Shown: one piece after another, positions 9,119 through 20,079 of the stretch
Numbering within the stretch: position 1 is the stretch's first letter
How the letters are laid out: every line of letters begins with the position of its first letter
DNA from: Sphingomonas sp.
GTDB taxonomy: Bacteria > Pseudomonadota > Alphaproteobacteria > Sphingomonadales > Sphingomonadaceae
Direction: 5' to 3'
NCBI RefSeq assembly: GCF_013816785.1
Contig: NZ_JACDDV010000004.1
Location: 19,304 to 83,303 of the forward strand
DNA length: 64,000 bases
The notes under the pieces: model-generated
Database searches by the model: none
Told to the model about the DNA's origin: nothing
Seen by the model: only the letters and a program-made list of their open reading frames with translations
Position numbers and translations under genes: made by a program

Positions 9119-10144
9119 ATGAAGATGTTTTCGCTGCTGGCGGCCACCATGCTTCTCACCGGCACGCCGTTGCTCGCCGCCCCCCAACAGCTGGAGAGCG
9201 AGATTCGGCCCACCCTGCCGACCGATACCAAGACCGCTGCAGACGAGGTCGCGATCGGCACCGACATCGGGGATCGCATGACCGTGTCGGTTCAGATCGC
9301 GGGGAGGGGACCCTACCGGTTTCTCGTCGATACGGGCTCCGAACGGACGGTGATTTCGCGCCAGCTCGCGCAGCGTCTGAAGCTTGAGAGCGGCAGGACG
9401 ACCATGCTTCATAGCGTGATCGGCGCCAACGACGTAGCAACCGTATTCATCCCCAACCTCCAGGTCAGCTCGAACAATATTTCGGTGGTCGACGCGCCTG
9501 CGCTTGAGGCAAGCGACATCGGCGCCGACGGGATGCTGGGGATCGACAGCCTCCGTTCGCAGCGGGTGATGTTCAATTTCAAGGCTAAGACCATGTCGAT
9601 CACCCCGGCGAACCGGCCCCCGGAAGTTACCGATGGCCAGACCATCGTGGTCCGGGCCAGGTCGCGCAATGGTCGCCTGATTTTCACCAACGCCACGGTC
9701 GACGGGCAGACCGTGACGGTGATCGTCGACACCGGATCGCAGGTGACGATCGGCAACATGGCTCTGCAGCATAACCTGCAGAAGCGTCGCACCTGGAACA
9801 CGTCGAGGGAGGTGACGATCGAATCGGTGACGGGTGAAAAGATGACCGCACGCGTTTCCCAGCTGCAATCGCTGGAGATCGGCGGAATCCATCTCAACGA
9901 ACTGGCGGTCGCCTTTGCCGATGCGCACATCTTCAGGCAACTCGACCTGAGACATCGGCCGGCGCTCCTCCTCGGCATGAACGCGATGCGCGCATTCGAC
10001 CGCATCTCGATCGACTTCGCGGCGAAGAAGGTGCGGTTCGTGCTGCCCGGGACCAGCATGCGAGACACGTTGCGGCTGGCGGAGCTGAAGAAGCAGCCCG
10101 CTTTGCCAACCGTCCCAGAGTCTGCGAGCATTTCTGGCTGGTGA
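9119..10144 (+). CDS. secreted/periplasmic retropepsin-like aspartyl protease with two protease repeats
   Basis: Signal peptide 'MKMFSLLAATMLLTGTPLLAA'; two active-site motifs 'FLVDTGSERTVIS' and 'VIVDTGSQVTIG'. Confidence 0.82.
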   Translation: MKMFSLLAATMLLTGTPLLAAPQQLESEIRPTLPTDTKTAADEVAIGTDIGDRMTVSVQIAGRGPYRFLVDTGSERTVISRQLAQRLKLESGRTTMLHSVIGANDVATVFIPNLQVSSNNISVVDAPALEASDIGADGMLGIDSLRSQRVMFNFKAKTMSITPANRPPEVTDGQTIVVRARSRNGRLIFTNATVDGQTVTVIVDTGSQVTIGNMALQHNLQKRRTWNTSREVTIESVTGEKMTARVSQLQSLEIGGIHLNELAVAFADAHIFRQLDLRHRPALLLGMNAMRAFDRISIDFAAKKVRFVLPGTSMRDTLRLAELKKQPALPTVPESASISGW

Positions 10145-10179
10145 GCCGAGCACTTTTCCGCACTATGCCCCCGGCATGG

Positions 10180-10258
<79 letters not shown>

Positions 10259-10279
10259 GCCTCGCGGATGGCTTGCCCG

Positions 10280-10771
10280 TTAGCGGCTGGGCCGGCGCTT
10301 GCCAAGGCGATAGCCGAGGTGGCGGGCGGTTAGTGTGCGATCGATCGGCCAGCGCGGGGCAATGCTGGTCAATGGGCCGAGTACGAAGTCGCGCTCTGTC
10401 AATCGCGGGTGGGGGATCGTCAGCGGGCGCGAGACGAGCCGGCCGCCATCCCAGGCGATGAGATCAAGGTCCAGCACCCGCTCGCCCCAGCGCCGTCCTG
10501 GACGCCGCCCGAACTCGCGCTCGATCGCCTTTAGCGCCGTCAGCATCGCGCCCGGCGCGAGCGGGCTGGCAACCAGCGCCACCGCATTGGCGAAGTCTCT
10601 GCCCGCGCCGCCGGTCGCCGGGTTGAGCAGGATTTGCGAGGCGTCGAACAGCTCGAACTCCGCGTCGAGCCACGCAATTGCCGCCGCGACCACACCCGGC
10701 GGACGACCGTGGCGACCGTGACGGCGATTCGAGCCGATCGCGATCGCGTAGAGATGCGTTGCCTCGCTCAT
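10280..10771 (-). CDS. folK: 2-amino-4-hydroxy-6-hydroxymethyldihydropteridine diphosphokinase
   Basis: 'YAIAIGSNRR', 'GERVLDLDLIAWDG', 'IPHPRLTERDFVLGPL'. Confidence 0.88.
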   Translation of the reverse strand: MSEATHLYAIAIGSNRRHGRHGRPPGVVAAAIAWLDAEFELFDASQILLNPATGGAGRDFANAVALVASPLAPGAMLTALKAIEREFGRRPGRRWGERVLDLDLIAWDGGRLVSRPLTIPHPRLTERDFVLGPLTSIAPRWPIDRTLTARHLGYRLGKRRPSR

Positions 10772-10794
10772 CGGCGCTCGCCTAGGCTCGGGCA

Positions 10795-11490
10795 ATGAAT
10801 TGCGCCAGCCCAGCCGACCTGTCCCCGCTGCCGCGCGCCGAGCCGTCGCGGGATTGCCCGCTATGCCCGCGATTGGCTGCGTTCCGGCAGGAGTGCCGCG
10901 CCGAGCATGCCGGCTGGTGGAACGCGCCGGTGCCGGCGTTCGGCGACCCAGAGGCGTGGCTGGCGATCATCGGCCTGGCGCCGGGCAAGCACGGTGCCAA
11001 CCGCACCGGTCGACCGTTCACCGGCGATTATGCGGGCGACCTGCTCTACGCGACGCTGGCCAAATTCGGATTGAGCGATGGCCAGTATCAAGCCGATCGC
11101 GATGACGGGCTCAAACTCAAGGGCGCGATCATCCTCAACGCGGTCAAATGCCTGCCGCCCGCCAATAAGCCCGAGCCTATCGAGATCGCCACTTGCCGAC
11201 CGTTTCTCGAAGAAGCGCTGGCGCAGCTGCCACAGGTCCGCGTCCTCATTGCGCTAGGGCAGATCGCGCACACCAGCGCTGCCCGCGCATTAGGCCTCAA
11301 GCCGAGCGCCACCAAATTCGGCCACGGTGCCGAACACCGTGCCTCCGACGGCCGGACCCTGATCGATAGCTACCACTGCAGCCGCTACAACCAAAACACG
11401 CGGCGCCTCAACGCGGAGATGTTCGAGGCGGTTTTTGTTCGAGCGATCGAAACCCGTCGGGCGTGTTCGCTGGCAAACTCGGCGTTCTAA
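10795..11490 (+). CDS. uracil-DNA glycosylase, family 5 (UDGb)-like
   Basis: N-terminal Cys cluster 'DCPLCPRL', 'IIGLAPGKHGANRTGRPFTGDYAG', 'VLIALGQIAH', 'SYHCSRYNQNT'. Confidence 0.8.
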   Translation: MNCASPADLSPLPRAEPSRDCPLCPRLAAFRQECRAEHAGWWNAPVPAFGDPEAWLAIIGLAPGKHGANRTGRPFTGDYAGDLLYATLAKFGLSDGQYQADRDDGLKLKGAIILNAVKCLPPANKPEPIEIATCRPFLEEALAQLPQVRVLIALGQIAHTSAARALGLKPSATKFGHGAEHRASDGRTLIDSYHCSRYNQNTRRLNAEMFEAVFVRAIETRRACSLANSAF

Positions 11491-11579
11491 CGAGGCGGCG
11501 TGCGTCTTTATGGCCGCGGCGGAGGATTCGGGTTTATCGTCTGCCGCAAAATTCTCTGAAATTAGATGGAAGTGCTTCT

Positions 11580-12446
11580 TCACCGATCCTCAACCAGTCG
11601 CCCATACAAATCCGGCCTCCGGTCCCTGAAGAACCCGAACGCCGCCCGATGCTTGCGCGCCACCGCGAGGTTGAGTTCTGCGACCAGGACCCCCGTTTCC
11701 TCCGCCCCAAACTCGGCCAGCATATCCCCTCGTTCGTCACAAATAAAACTGTGGCCGTAGAAGCGCTGGCCGCCCTCTGAGCCGATGCGGTTGGCGGCGA
11801 CGACCGGGACGACATTGCTGACCGCATGCCCGATCATCGCTCGCCGCCACAGCCGCGAGGTGTCGAGGTCGGGATCGTGCGGCTCGGTGCCGATCGCGGT
11901 CGGGTAGAGCAGGATTTGCGCGCCCATCAGCATCATCGCCCGCGCGGCCTCGGGATACCATTGGTCCCAGCAAATGCCGACGCCGAGCGTGGTGGTGCCA
12001 TCGTTTTTGGGCCCGGGCCACACCTTGAAGCCGGTATTGCCGGGGCGGAAATAGAATTTTTCCTCATAGCCCGGGCCGTCGGGGATGTGGCTCTTGCGAT
12101 ACACGCCGGCGACCTCGCCGTCGGGATTGATCATGGCAAGTGAGTTGTAGTGGTGCTGGCCATCGAGCTCGAAAAAGCTCGTCGGGATCCATATGTCGAG
12201 CTCGTCGGCGAGTTTCCGCATCGCCAAGACCGAGGGATGCTCAGCGGTCGCGCGCGCGTTTGCGAACAGACTTTCGTCTTCCGTCCGGCAGAAATAGGGA
12301 CCTTCGAACAGTTCGGGCGGAAGGACGACCTTAGCGCCCTTGCCCGCCGCCTCGCACACCAGTTCGCCTACGGTAGCGATATTTTCGCCCGTATCCTCGC
12401 CAAAAGCGAGCTGGAGCGCGGCGACTTTAATCTTGCTGCTCGTCAT
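11580..12446 (-). CDS. aguB: N-carbamoylputrescine amidase
   Basis: Nitrilase-family Glu/Lys/Cys context ('VVLPPELFEGPYFC', 'YRKSHIPDGPGYEEKFYF', 'GVGICWDQWYPEAAR'), next to aguA. Confidence 0.9.
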   Translation of the reverse strand: MTSSKIKVAALQLAFGEDTGENIATVGELVCEAAGKGAKVVLPPELFEGPYFCRTEDESLFANARATAEHPSVLAMRKLADELDIWIPTSFFELDGQHHYNSLAMINPDGEVAGVYRKSHIPDGPGYEEKFYFRPGNTGFKVWPGPKNDGTTTLGVGICWDQWYPEAARAMMLMGAQILLYPTAIGTEPHDPDLDTSRLWRRAMIGHAVSNVVPVVAANRIGSEGGQRFYGHSFICDERGDMLAEFGAEETGVLVAELNLAVARKHRAAFGFFRDRRPDLYGRLVEDR

Positions 12447-13417
12447 CGGGGCACCTGCTGGCTGATGCAGTGAAAACTGCCGCCGCCCGTCAGTATGTGG
12501 CCGGCGGGCAGGCCGATGACGCGGCGGTCGGGAAAGATGTCCCGAAGCGCTTCGACCGCCGCCGTGTCGTTGGGTGCGCCATATAGCGGGACGACCACCG
12601 CGGCGTTGCCGATGTAGAAATTCATGTAGCTCGCCGGGATAATTTCATCGTCGCGCTCGACCAGCCCAGGCGAAGGGATGGCGACCACTTCGAGCTCGGC
12701 ATCGAGCAATGCTTCGGCGGCGTCTGCATAGATGGCGGCATTGGGATCGTCTTCAACCGCCTCCGGAATCGCGACCCGCCCGGGCGCGACGAACCGCGCC
12801 AGATTGTCCACATGACCGTCGGTATGGTCGTTGAGCAGGCCGTCGCCAAGCCACACCAGGCGCGTCGCGCCGAGTTGACGCCTTAAGCACGCCTCGACTT
12901 CCACCTTGGTCAATCCGGGGTTGCGGTTGGAATTGAGAAGGCATTGCTCGGTGGTCAGAAACAGCCCACTTCCGTCGCCGTCGACCGCGCCGCCTTCGAG
13001 GATCCAGTCGGCCTTCGAATAGGGTAGGGCAGCGACGCCCGCGAGGCGCTCCCCGATGCTGTCGTCACCGGGCAGATCATATTTGCCGCCCCAGCCGTTG
13101 AAGCCGAATCCCTGGGCGCGCCGCTCTGCACCGGACCCGCACACGATCGCCCCGGTATCGCGCAGCCAGATGTCGCCGAAATGCTCGACGATCACCTTGG
13201 CGAATGGGGCAAGCTGCCGCGCCTCGCCCGCCGCCGCCTCGTCGGCCGCGACTAGCCACACCGCCTCACCTGCGCCGTCGGCATGGACCGCGGCGGCAAA
13301 GGCCGCGACCTCGACTTGGGCGGCGACAAGGTCGTCCTCCCATAGGTCGGCAGCGGACGGAAAGCCGATCCATACAGCCTCATGCTGTGCCCATTCAGGG
13401 AGGGGGAGTGACGTCAT
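12443..13417 (-). CDS. aguA: agmatine deiminase
   Basis: 'HEAVWIGFP', 'GAVDGDGSGLFLTTEQCLLNSNRNP', 'HTDGHVDNLARF', 'GGGSFHCISQQVPR'. Confidence 0.92.
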   Translation of the reverse strand: MTSLPLPEWAQHEAVWIGFPSAADLWEDDLVAAQVEVAAFAAAVHADGAGEAVWLVAADEAAAGEARQLAPFAKVIVEHFGDIWLRDTGAIVCGSGAERRAQGFGFNGWGGKYDLPGDDSIGERLAGVAALPYSKADWILEGGAVDGDGSGLFLTTEQCLLNSNRNPGLTKVEVEACLRRQLGATRLVWLGDGLLNDHTDGHVDNLARFVAPGRVAIPEAVEDDPNAAIYADAAEALLDAELEVVAIPSPGLVERDDEIIPASYMNFYIGNAAVVVPLYGAPNDTAAVEALRDIFPDRRVIGLPAGHILTGGGSFHCISQQVPR

Positions 13418-13441
13418 GCGTGGCCTCTAGCGCCGCCAATG

Positions 13442-13470
13442 AAAAAGGGCGACCCCGAAGGGCCGCCCCG
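13442..13470 (-). terminator. rpsD terminator
   Basis: Minus strand GGGCGGCCC-TTCG-GGGTCGCCC-TTTTT. Confidence 0.75.
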
Positions 13471-13494
13471 TTGCGTTGGGACTGTTCCGATCGA

Positions 13495-14109
13495 TCAGCG
13501 CGAATAGAATTCGACGACCAGGTTGGGCTCCATTTTCACCGGATAGGGAACTTCGTCGAGCGTTGGCACGCGCGTGAAGGTCGCCTTGGCGGTGCCGTCG
13601 ATCGCAACATATTCGGGCACATCGCGCTCAGCTAGGCTCTGCGCTTCCATCACCAGCGCCATTTCCTGCGCCTTCGGCCCGAGCGTGATCTCGCTTCCGA
13701 CGTCGCAGCGGCGCGACGCGATGTTGCATTTCACGCCGTTGACGCGGATGTGGCCGTGGCTGACCAGCTGCCGCGCGGCCCAGATCGTCGGCGCGAACTT
13801 GGCGCGATAGACGATCATGTCGAGCCGGCGCTCGAGCAAGCCGATGAGGTTCTGCGACGCATCGCCTTTCATCTTGGCGGCGTGCTGGAAGGTCTGTTTG
13901 AACTGCTTTTCGGTGACGTCGCCGTAATAGCCCTTGAGCTTCTGCTTGGCGCGCAGTTGGATGCCGAAGTCGGAAACTTTCGACTTGCGGCGCTGGCCGT
14001 GCTGGCCGGGGCCATATTCGCGGCGATTGACTGGGCTTTTGGGCCGTCCGAAGACGTTTTCGCCCATGCGGCGGTCGAGCTTATACTTGGCGCTTGAGCG
14101 CTTCGACAT
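13495..14109 (-). CDS. rpsD: 30S ribosomal protein S4
   Basis: 204 aa; '[21 protein letters not shown]', '[34 protein letters not shown]'. Confidence 0.97.
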   Translation of the reverse strand: MSKRSSAKYKLDRRMGENVFGRPKSPVNRREYGPGQHGQRRKSKVSDFGIQLRAKQKLKGYYGDVTEKQFKQTFQHAAKMKGDASQNLIGLLERRLDMIVYRAKFAPTIWAARQLVSHGHIRVNGVKCNIASRRCDVGSEITLGPKAQEMALVMEAQSLAERDVPEYVAIDGTAKATFTRVPTLDEVPYPVKMEPNLVVEFYSR

Positions 14110-14284
14110 GATCTTCTCCAAATCGCGTAACTGTCATGCCCGGAACCGCACCGCCCTGCCATCGACAGGACGCGACCACCGCTTCACCGGACGTGCGGGG
14201 TCAATTGCGAAGAGGCGCGCCTAGCTGGAGAGGCAGGCAAGGTCAAGGTTGGCAAGGATGCCGCCTTGCTGGCATGGGCCATGG

Positions 14285-14593
14285 ATGACCGACATCCCTG
14301 ACCCCACCGACTGCTCCACCATGACCGAGGTCCGCACCGGGGTCGACGATGTCGACCGGCAGGTGGTCGCGCTCATCGCCCGGCGCTTCGGTTACATGGA
14401 TGCCGCGGCGCGGATCAAGCTGGACCGGGCGGCGGTGCGTGACGAATGGCGCAAGGCAGACGTGCTGGCGAAGGTCGATGCACAGGCGGCCGCGATGAAG
14501 GTCGACCGGGCATTGCTGGCTCGCCTGTACGAAGACCTGATCGAAACCTCGATCGCCCACGAATTCGATCAATATGACCGAATACGCGGTTAA
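14285..14593 (+). CDS. chorismate mutase (AroQ-type)
   Basis: 'VRTGVDDVDRQVVALIARRFGYMDAAARIK' ... 'LYEDLIETSIAHEFDQYD'. Confidence 0.82.
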   Translation: MTDIPDPTDCSTMTEVRTGVDDVDRQVVALIARRFGYMDAAARIKLDRAAVRDEWRKADVLAKVDAQAAAMKVDRALLARLYEDLIETSIAHEFDQYDRIRG

Positions 14594-14826
14594 CGCGCGC
14601 CAATCGTCTTCAAATCTCCCGCGCTCTTGCCGTTACCGCGCAGATCCCATTGATTCTGCGTGAGGCAGAGCCTTTTGCGCATCCGGGTGCCGGTATAGGC
14701 CGGGTCGGGGCGGCAAATCTTGCTTTCAGCCGTCGAGGCTTGGGCGGCGGTAGGAGCAGGCTGAGCCGGAGTAGCGACGGCGGCATCCGAGGCAAGCAGA
14801 AGGACGCTGAACAGGACAGAAATCAT
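14590..14826 (-). CDS. small secreted hypothetical protein
   Basis: 78 aa, signal peptide 'MISVLFSVLLLASDAAVA', 'RKRLCLTQNQWDLR' tail. Confidence 0.6.
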   Translation of the reverse strand: MISVLFSVLLLASDAAVATPAQPAPTAAQASTAESKICRPDPAYTGTRMRKRLCLTQNQWDLRGNGKSAGDLKTIGAR

Positions 14827-14896
14827 CGGGCATCCAGTAAATTAGTTGAGGAGATCAGAGGCTTAGCAGGAGAATTCTATTTTAAAAGGCCCAATA

Positions 14897-15634
14897 TCAG
14901 TTTTTCGACGAACGGCGGCCCGTGAGGGCGCGCAACATTCCGCGGAGCGCCCTGATCTCGCGCGTCGACCAGCTCGCCTTGGTCAGGATGGTGCGGAGCG
15001 TGGCGCGCGTAACTGCGGTCCGTTCGGGCGGAAAATAATAGCCGGCGCCGTCGAGCGCGTGGTCAAACTGAGCGACCAGCCCTTCAAGATCCGCCATCGG
15101 CGCGGGCGGCTCGCCTTCCTTGACAGTCGGCTGGGCGAGAGCCGCGCCCTTGGACCATTCATAGGCTAGCAGGATCACCGCCTGAGCGAGGTTGAGGCTG
15201 CCGAACCTTGGGTTGATCGGAACGGTGACGATCTTGGTCGCAAGTGCGACGTCCTCGCTTTCCAGCCCCGACCGCTCGGGTCCGAACAGGATAGCGGTGC
15301 GGCCATGGGAGGACCGGATTTCGCCCGCCATTTCCTCCGGCCCGACGACCGGCATGACAAGGTCGCGGCGGCGGACGGTCGAGGCGTAAACGACCGAGCA
15401 ATCGGCGATCGCGTCGGCGACGCTGTCGAATATCCGCGCCTGATCGAGCACTGCGTCCGCCCCGCTGGCCGAGGGTCCAGCGTCGGGATTCGGCCAGCCG
15501 TCGCGGGGACTGACGAGTCGCATCTCGGTCAGTCCGAAATTCATCATCGCCCGCGCGGCTTTGCCGATGTTCTGGCCTAGTTGGGGGCGGACGAGGATGA
15601 TGAGTGGCGCAGGTGCGTCGTCAACCAATTTCAT
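14897..15634 (-). CDS. trmJ: TrmJ/LasT-like RNA methyltransferase (SPOUT)
   Basis: 'IILVRPQLGQNIGKAARAMMNFGLTEMRLVSPRDGWPN', 'AILFGPERSGLESEDVA', 'SLNLAQAVILLAYEW'. Confidence 0.85.
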   Translation of the reverse strand: MKLVDDAPAPLIILVRPQLGQNIGKAARAMMNFGLTEMRLVSPRDGWPNPDAGPSASGADAVLDQARIFDSVADAIADCSVVYASTVRRRDLVMPVVGPEEMAGEIRSSHGRTAILFGPERSGLESEDVALATKIVTVPINPRFGSLNLAQAVILLAYEWSKGAALAQPTVKEGEPPAPMADLEGLVAQFDHALDGAGYYFPPERTAVTRATLRTILTKASWSTREIRALRGMLRALTGRRSSKN

Positions 15635-15664
15635 ACTTCCCGCGCAAAGTGGAAGGCACTCCGC

Positions 15665-16156
15665 TCATATCAACTTGTCGAGCAGTCCCGGCCCGTCCGA
15701 CGGCGGCGCGTCTCCTTCCACCGCTTCCGCGATCTCCGCGAAGTCGCCCGCTTCCTTGAAATCCTTGTAGACGCTGGCGAAGCGGATGTAGGCGACCGGG
15801 TCGAGCCCCTTCAAACCGAACATCACCAGCTGACCGATCTGTTGCGCGGTGACCTCGTCGCCGGTGGTCTCGAGGCGGCGCTGAATGCCGGTTGCAAGCC
15901 GTTCGATTTTCGATTGTTCGATGTCGCGCTTGCGGCATGCGTGACCTATTGCGCGCTCAAGCTTGGCGCGATCGAACGGCTCGCGCTTGCCGTCCTTCTT
16001 CACCACGGTGAGGTCGCGCAGCTGGACGCGTTCGAAGGTCGTGAAGCGCTGCCCGCACCCGCCACATTCCCGCCGCCGGCGGATCGACGAGCCGTCCTCG
16101 CTGGGTCGCGAGTCCTTAACTTGGCTATTGTCGATCGCGCAAAACGGACAGCGCAA
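15665..16156 (-). CDS. nrdR: transcriptional repressor NrdR
   Basis: '[45 protein letters not shown]'. Confidence 0.96.
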   Translation of the reverse strand: MRCPFCAIDNSQVKDSRPSEDGSSIRRRRECGGCGQRFTTFERVQLRDLTVVKKDGKREPFDRAKLERAIGHACRKRDIEQSKIERLATGIQRRLETTGDEVTAQQIGQLVMFGLKGLDPVAYIRFASVYKDFKEAGDFAEIAEAVEGDAPPSDGPGLLDKLI

Positions 16157-16159
16157 GGC

Positions 16160-17470
16160 TCAGTCCTGGTAGATCGGGAAACGGGCGCAGAGGGCGCGGA
16201 CGCGGACGTTGACGTCACGCTCGACGGCCGTGTCGCCTTTGGCGACCCCGGCCAGCACATCCGCCACCATATCGCCGATGTCGCCGAACTCGGCCTCCCC
16301 GAAGCCGCGGGTCGTCCCGGCGGGAGAGCCGACGCGGATGCCGCTGGTTTGCATCGGTGGCAGGGGGTCGAACGGCACGCCATTCTTGTTGCAGGTGATA
16401 CCAGCGCGTTCGAGTGCCTCGTCGGCGTCCTTGCCGGTGATGCCGAGCGGGCGAAGATCGACCAGCGCGAGGTGCGTGTCGGTGCCCCCAGAAACGAGAT
16501 CGGCGCCGCGTTCCTTGAGGCGGGTCGCCAGCGTCTGGGCGTTCCTGATCACCGCCTTGGCATAGCTTTTGAAGCCGGGTTCCAGCGCCTCTCCGAAAGC
16601 AACCGCCTTGGCTGCGATGACATGCATCAGCGGACCACCCTGAAGGCCCGGGAAGACCGCCGAGTTGATCTTCTTGGCGATCGCCTCGTCGTCGGTCAGC
16701 ACCATGCCGCCGCGCGGGCCGCGCAACGTCTTGTGCGTGGTGGTGGTCACGACATGGGCATGGCCGAACGGGGTTGGGTGCTCGTCGGCGGCGACCAGGC
16801 CGGCGAAGTGCGCCATGTCGACGAACAGATAGGCGCCGACCTCGTCGCAAATCGCCCGGAAGCGGGCGAAGTCGAGATGGCGCGGATAGGCCGAGCCGCC
16901 GGCGATGATCAGCCTGGGCTTATGCTCTTTGGCAAGCCGTTCGACCTCATCGAAATCGACCAAGTGATCGTCGCGGCGAACGCCATATTGGATGGCATCG
17001 AACCATTTACCTGACTGGGCAGGGGGGGCACCGTGGGTAAGATGCCCGCCCGCCGCCAGGCTCATGCCCAGGATGGTGTCGCCCGGCTTCAACAGCGCCA
17101 TCATCACCGCACCATTGGCCTGCGCGCCGCTGTGCGGCTGGACATTGGCGAAGCCGCACCCGAACAATTGCTTGGCGCGCTCAATAGCGAGGGTTTCGAC
17201 TGCGTCCGACGGTTCGCAGCCCTGATAATAGCGGCGGCCCGGATAGCCCTCGGCATATTTGTTGGTGAGGACCGAGCCCTGCGCCTCGAGCACGGCACGA
17301 CTGACGATGTTTTCCGACGCGATCAGCTCGATCTGAGTTTGCTCGCGGCGCAGCTCGGCGCGGATCGCGTCCGCAACCTTCGGGTCAGCTTTGGCCAGCG
17401 TTTCGGTGAAGAAGCCGGGCGGCTGGACGTCGGCCAAAGAAATCGGGTCACGTTCGGGGGCGGTGGCCAT
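16160..17470 (-). CDS. glyA: serine hydroxymethyltransferase
   Basis: '[40 protein letters not shown]', '[17 protein letters not shown]'; start at MATAPERD. Confidence 0.97.
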   Translation of the reverse strand: MATAPERDPISLADVQPPGFFTETLAKADPKVADAIRAELRREQTQIELIASENIVSRAVLEAQGSVLTNKYAEGYPGRRYYQGCEPSDAVETLAIERAKQLFGCGFANVQPHSGAQANGAVMMALLKPGDTILGMSLAAGGHLTHGAPPAQSGKWFDAIQYGVRRDDHLVDFDEVERLAKEHKPRLIIAGGSAYPRHLDFARFRAICDEVGAYLFVDMAHFAGLVAADEHPTPFGHAHVVTTTTHKTLRGPRGGMVLTDDEAIAKKINSAVFPGLQGGPLMHVIAAKAVAFGEALEPGFKSYAKAVIRNAQTLATRLKERGADLVSGGTDTHLALVDLRPLGITGKDADEALERAGITCNKNGVPFDPLPPMQTSGIRVGSPAGTTRGFGEAEFGDIGDMVADVLAGVAKGDTAVERDVNVRVRALCARFPIYQD

Positions 17471-17472
17471 GG

Positions 17473-17916
17473 TCAGCAGTCCTGCTTCAATGCGGTGAGC
17501 TGGTCGACGCGGCGCTGATGGCGCCCGCCTTTGAATTCGGTGGTGAGGAAGGCGGTGACGCACGCCTTGGCCATATCGATGCCGATCAGGCGGGCGCCGA
17601 GCGCGATGGCATTGGCATCATTATGCTGGCGCGCGAGGCTGGCCGATAGCGGTTCGGCCACCTGCGCGCAACGGCATGCCGGGTTGCGGTTGGCGGCGAT
17701 GGCGATGCCGATCCCAGACCCGCAGACGGCAATTCCACGGTCGGCGTCGCCTTCGGCCAGCGCCTCGGCGAGCATCGTACCGAAGCGCGGATAATCGACG
17801 CTATCATGCCCATGCGTCCCCAGGTCGATGATGTCGTGCCCGCCCTCCTTCAGCCATGCGGAAAGTATGTCCTTAAGGTCAACCCCGGCGTGGTCGGCGG
17901 AAACTGCGATGCGCAT
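17473..17916 (-). CDS. rpiB: ribose 5-phosphate isomerase B
   Basis: '[18 protein letters not shown]', '[17 protein letters not shown]', '[14 protein letters not shown]'. Confidence 0.92.
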   Translation of the reverse strand: MRIAVSADHAGVDLKDILSAWLKEGGHDIIDLGTHGHDSVDYPRFGTMLAEALAEGDADRGIAVCGSGIGIAIAANRNPACRCAQVAEPLSASLARQHNDANAIALGARLIGIDMAKACVTAFLTTEFKGGRHQRRVDQLTALKQDC

Positions 17917-17963
17917 GGTCTAGTCCTAGGCCAAGCGCCTGGGTTTCGCCACCCTTCAGGCCT

Positions 17964-19178
17964 TCAGGCGGCTTTTCTAAGCTCCAGCCGGTCCCAGATT
18001 TCGACCAGGGCGGTGGTCAGCTCATCCATCATTGCTTCGCTGTGGCACGGGCCGGGGGTGAAGCGGAGGCGCTCGGTGCCGCGTGGAACGGTGGGAAAAT
18101 TGATCGGCTGAACGTAGAGGCCGTATTCGGCGAGCAAAATGTCGCTGATGTGCTTGGCCTTGACTGGGCAACCGACCAGCAGCGGAACGATGTGAGTCAC
18201 GCTATCCATCACCGGCAGACCGGCGTCGCGAAACCGGGCCTTGAGCGCGGCGGCGCCCGCCTGCTGCGTCGCGCGTTCCTCGGCCGACGCCTTCAAATGC
18301 CGCACGGACGCTAGCGCGCCCGCGACCAACACCGGCGACAAAGAGGTGGTGAAGATGAAGCCCGGAGCATAGCTGCGAATGCAATCGATGATGTTGCGGT
18401 CGGCCGCGATGTAACCGCCCATTACGCCGAACGCCTTGCCCAGCGTGCCTTCGATGATCGTCACCCGGTCGGCGACCGCTTCGCGCTCGGAAATGCCGCC
18501 GCCGCGCGCGCCATACATGCCGACGGCATGGACTTCGTCGAGGTAGGTCAGCGCGCCGTAGCGGTCGGCGAGGTCGCAGATTGCGGCGATCGGGGCGATG
18601 TCGCCGTCCATCGAATAGACGCTTTCGAACGCGATCAGCTTGGGTGTTTCGGGATCTTCGGCGGCGAGCAATTCCTCGAGATGGGCGAGGTCATTGTGTC
18701 GGAACACCCGCTTGTCGCAGCCCGACGAGCGGATGCCGGCGATCATCGAAGCGTGGTTAAGCTCGTCGGAGAAAATGATACAGCCAGGGAGCAGCTTGCC
18801 GAGCGTCGACAGCGCGGCCTCGTTCGAGACATAGCCAGATGTGAACAGCAAGGCGCCCTGCTTGCCGTGCAGGTCGGCTAGCTCGGCCTCCAGGTCGATA
18901 TGATAATGGGTGTTGCCGCCGATGTTGCGAGTGCCCCCCGAGCCGGCGCCGACGTCGTGCAGCGCCTGCTCCATGGCCGCGACGACGGCGGGATGCTGGC
19001 CCATGCCGAGATAGTCGTTCGAGCACCACACGGTGATCGGCTTGGGCCCGTTGTGGCCGTGGAAGCAGCGCGCGTTGGGGAAACTGCCCTTGGTCCGCAA
19101 AATGTCGATGAAGACGCGGTAGCGCCCCTCGTCATGGAGGCGATCGATCGCCGCCCTGAAGATGCTGTCATAGTCCAC
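17964..19178 (-). CDS. hemA: 5-aminolevulinate synthase
   Basis: '[19 protein letters not shown]', '[14 protein letters not shown]', 'FEGVGRGT'-type context absent but '[18 protein letters not shown]' present; probable GTG start at 19178 ('(V)[25 protein letters not shown]'). Confidence 0.95.
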   Translation of the reverse strand: MDYDSIFRAAIDRLHDEGRYRVFIDILRTKGSFPNARCFHGHNGPKPITVWCSNDYLGMGQHPAVVAAMEQALHDVGAGSGGTRNIGGNTHYHIDLEAELADLHGKQGALLFTSGYVSNEAALSTLGKLLPGCIIFSDELNHASMIAGIRSSGCDKRVFRHNDLAHLEELLAAEDPETPKLIAFESVYSMDGDIAPIAAICDLADRYGALTYLDEVHAVGMYGARGGGISEREAVADRVTIIEGTLGKAFGVMGGYIAADRNIIDCIRSYAPGFIFTTSLSPVLVAGALASVRHLKASAEERATQQAGAAALKARFRDAGLPVMDSVTHIVPLLVGCPVKAKHISDILLAEYGLYVQPINFPTVPRGTERLRFTPGPCHSEAMMDELTTALVEIWDRLELRKAA

Positions 19179-19234
19179 GAGCCGCCAATATCGCCGAGTG
19201 AAGCCGAATGCCATTGCGAACGACTCGCAACTGT

Positions 19235-20023
19235 TCAAAGAAGTTTAACCTCGTTGATTCCGAATTGAGCGAGCGAGACGGCTAGCGTGGCTGGCGGTGG
19301 GGCGGTGAACACGGCAAGACCGGGCGGCGGCGCCAATGGCCAGGGCTGGCCTTGCGTCAAATAGGCGATGCGCCGCGCGATGCCGGCGCCGCCGTCGACC
19401 TGGACGACGCCCGGAAGCGCCGCCGCCAATTCTTCACAGAGCAGAGGGAAATGGGTGCAAGCGAGGACGACGACGTCGATCTCGCCGCCCCGTGGCGCGG
19501 CGAGCATGGGGGCAACCGCGGCGCGAACATCTTCGAGCGGAACATAGTCGCCCGCCAGCTTGGCCTCGGCCAGCGCGACCAGCTCTGGGCTGCCGTGGCA
19601 GATGACGGTGCAATCGGCGGCGAAGCGTGCGGCAAGATCGTCGACATAGGGCTGACGCACCGTCGCCTCCGTGCCGAGCACAGCGATCACTCGACTCTTC
19701 GATAGCTCGCCAGCGGGCTTAATCGCCGGCACCGTGCCGACCACCGGAATGTCGAGCGCGGCACGAACCTGGTCGAGCGCGATGGTCGAGGCGGTGTTGC
19801 AGGCGATGACCGCCAGCCGCGGCCGGTAGCGCTCGACTAACCGGCCCAGCAGCGCTGGAACGCGCGCCGCCAGCTCTGCCTCACTCTTCCCGCCGTAGGG
19901 AAAGCCGGCGCTGTCGGCGGCATAAACGATCGGCGCTTTGGGAAGCAGCGCCCGCGTCGGGGCCAGCACCGACAGCCCCCCGACCCCGGAATCGAAGAAC
20001 AGGAGCGGGGCGGCGGGGTCCAT
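19235..20023 (-). CDS. murI: glutamate racemase
   Basis: '[12 protein letters not shown]', '[12 protein letters not shown]', '[11 protein letters not shown]'. Confidence 0.93.
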   Translation of the reverse strand: MDPAAPLLFFDSGVGGLSVLAPTRALLPKAPIVYAADSAGFPYGGKSEAELAARVPALLGRLVERYRPRLAVIACNTASTIALDQVRAALDIPVVGTVPAIKPAGELSKSRVIAVLGTEATVRQPYVDDLAARFAADCTVICHGSPELVALAEAKLAGDYVPLEDVRAAVAPMLAAPRGGEIDVVVLACTHFPLLCEELAAALPGVVQVDGGAGIARRIAYLTQGQPWPLAPPPGLAVFTAPPPATLAVSLAQFGINEVKLL

Positions 20024-20079
20024 GCGTCGGGCGCTAGTGCGCGCCGGGGTCTTTCGCAACACCAACGATCTGCTACGCA

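Noticed and set aside
15581-17014. 477-aa plus-strand ORF antisense to nrdR/glyA
   Set aside because: Shadow ORF; the opposite strand carries conserved NrdR and GlyA.
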